NCBI GenBank assembly: GCA_002480735.1
Contig: DLCS01000196.1
Coordinates: 1 to 6,263, forward strand
From: Bacillaceae bacterium UBA7792
GTDB lineage: Bacteria > Bacillota > Bacilli > Bacillales > Cytobacillaceae
DNA length: 6,263 bases
Reading direction: 5' to 3'
Shown: positions 5,188 to 6,263 of the stretch, piece by piece
How positions within the stretch are numbered: position 1 is the stretch's first letter
Layout: each line of letters opens with the position of its first letter
The notes under the pieces: model-generated
Database searches by the model: none
Told to the model about the DNA's origin: nothing
Seen by the model: the letters and a program-made list of their open reading frames with translations, nothing else
Position numbers and translations under genes: made by a program

Positions 5188-6263
5188 TTGAAGAAAACAC
5201 TAGTCACGGTATCCATTGCAGCTGTCGTCGGATTAGGTAGTTTGGCAACAGGTTTCCCTTCAGAACGTGCCCTCGCTAATTCAAAGCTTAATAGTTTAAA
5301 AGAAAAGAAGAATGAGATTCACCAAAAGCAAACAGAGGTCAATTCAAAGATAGATGAAAAAAGTGAGAAAATTGATCAGGTGAAAAGCGAGCAACAAAGT
5401 CTAGACAAAGAAATCAAGCGAATTGATCTGGCTGTGGAAGATACTGAAGCAAAAATTCAAGAAAAGGAAGTAGAGATTAAAGAAACGGAAGCAAACATGA
5501 AGAAGCTACAAGAGGAAATCGCTGTTCTCACTGCAAGAATTGAGAAGAGAAATGAACTCTTAAAGGATCGTGCTCGCTCCTTTCAGGAAAATGGCCGAGT
5601 GACTTATTTTGATGTTTTACTTGGTGCGAAGAGTTTTTCTGATTTTATTGATCGAATGAGTGCAGTAGCCGTCTTTGTGGAAGCCGATCAGGAAATTCTT
5701 CGCGAACAGAAAGCAGATAAGGAAGAGCTTGAGCGCAAGCAAAAGGAAATGGAAGATACGCTTGCAAGTCTTCAAAAGATGCAGGCTGATTTGGAATCAA
5801 TGAAAAAGAAGCTGGCCTCTCAAAAGGTGGAAAAGGAAAAGGTCATGACTACCTTAAAGAAGCAAGAGGAGGACATGCATGCAGAAATGCTAGAGCTTGA
5901 GGAGCAAGAGGCTCTGTTAGCATCACAGAAAAAGGCGATGCAAAAAGCGATTGAGCTCGAGCAAAAACGGCAAGCGGAAGCGGCTAAGAAAAAAGCCGCA
6001 AGTCATAGCGGTGCTTCTGGTTCGACGGGTTCTGCACCACCGGTATCAAGCGGATTTTTTACGAAACCAGCAGCAGGCTATCTTTCCTCTGGATTTGGAA
6101 CGCGCTCCTTAGGAAATCACAAGGGTGTGGATATCGCAGCGAGCGGTCATGTGCCAATTGTTGCTGCGGCTGATGGCGTCGTGATTCGTTCCTATTATTC
6201 CTCTTCCTATGGGAACTGTATCTTTATCTCCCATTCTTTAAATGGGCAAATCTATACAACTGT
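5188..6263 (+). CDS. Secreted coiled-coil M23 peptidoglycan endopeptidase, EnvC/PcsB-like, 3'-truncated
   Basis: A secreted wall hydrolase or hydrolase activator; 358 codons are visible and the frame is open at the window edge. A signal peptide (KK, hydrophobic core to about residue 22) is likely cut after ALA (residue 30). A long charged coiled coil (about 31-130) leads to YFDVLLGAKSFSDFIDRMSA (140-159), the hallmark of the CwlO/PcsB/EnvC-type coiled-coil region. A second coiled coil follows (about 160-270), then a Ser/Gly/Pro linker (272-289) and the start of a LytM-type M23 domain: SSGFGTR (300-306) and HKGVDIA with zinc ligands His311 and Asp315. The YAH and HxHF parts of the active site lie beyond the window, so activity cannot be confirmed, although the first metal motif is intact, unlike in E. 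coli EnvC. Start is TTG 5188, with AAAGGAG (5172-5178) 9 nt upstream; an in-frame ATG at 5140 lacks a ribosome binding site and would bury the signal peptide. As the next gene after ftsEX, it is the likely FtsX partner. Confidence 0.9.
   Translation, partial: MKKTLVTVSIAAVVGLGSLATGFPSERALANSKLNSLKEKKNEIHQKQTEVNSKIDEKSEKIDQVKSEQQSLDKEIKRIDLAVEDTEAKIQEKEVEIKETEANMKKLQEEIAVLTARIEKRNELLKDRARSFQENGRVTYFDVLLGAKSFSDFIDRMSAVAVFVEADQEILREQKADKEELERKQKEMEDTLASLQKMQADLESMKKKLASQKVEKEKVMTTLKKQEEDMHAEMLELEEQEALLASQKKAMQKAIELEQKRQAEAAKKKAASHSGASGSTGSAPPVSSGFFTKPAAGYLSSGFGTRSLGNHKGVDIAASGHVPIVAAADGVVIRSYYSSSYGNCIFISHSLNGQIYTT

Overview
The window looks like a chromosomal segment of a Bacillaceae bacterium (Bacillus, Neobacillus or a relative). 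The evidence is AAAGGAG-type ribosome binding sites, frequent TTG starts, U-tailed intrinsic terminators, sigma-A-like promoters, and a gene order that, from memory, matches the B. subtilis prfB-yvjA-cccB-ftsE-ftsX block. All genes read on the + strand. Both window ends cut through a gene: prfB at the left, and a peptidoglycan hydrolase gene at the right.

Layout. Positions 1-1047 hold release factor 2 (prfB), entered almost exactly at its programmed +1 frameshift site (CTT TGA C). A composite terminator ends it. Positions 1121-1329 hold a REP-like palindromic repeat cluster and a strong extended -10 promoter. Positions 1330-2196 encode a YitT/DUF161 membrane protein (yvjA). Two tandem lipoprotein c-type cytochromes of the c551 type follow (2248-2583 and 2763-3101). 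Each has its own promoter and a terminator, and the two terminators share a stem sequence, so a whole transcription unit appears to have been duplicated. A gene-free, AT-rich stretch (3102-3479) carries interleaved inverted repeats, an extended -10 promoter and a Fur-like box. Then come ftsE and ftsX, overlapping by 11 nt. A weak terminator region separates them from a secreted coiled-coil M23 metallopeptidase of the EnvC/PcsB type, cut at the right edge.

How the genes work together. FtsE (ATPase) and FtsX (membrane subunit) form a complex that switches on a periplasm-facing or wall-facing hydrolase. The next gene encodes a protein with the coiled-coil type recognised by FtsX joined to a zinc peptidase domain, so it is the obvious partner candidate. 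The cytochromes belong to the respiratory chain on the outer face of the membrane. prfB and yvjA have no evident functional link to the rest. I see no defence system, phage, CRISPR array, tRNA or rRNA. This is mainly a conserved housekeeping region, and its interest lies in the cytochrome duplication, the hydrolase next to ftsEX, and several intergenic signals.
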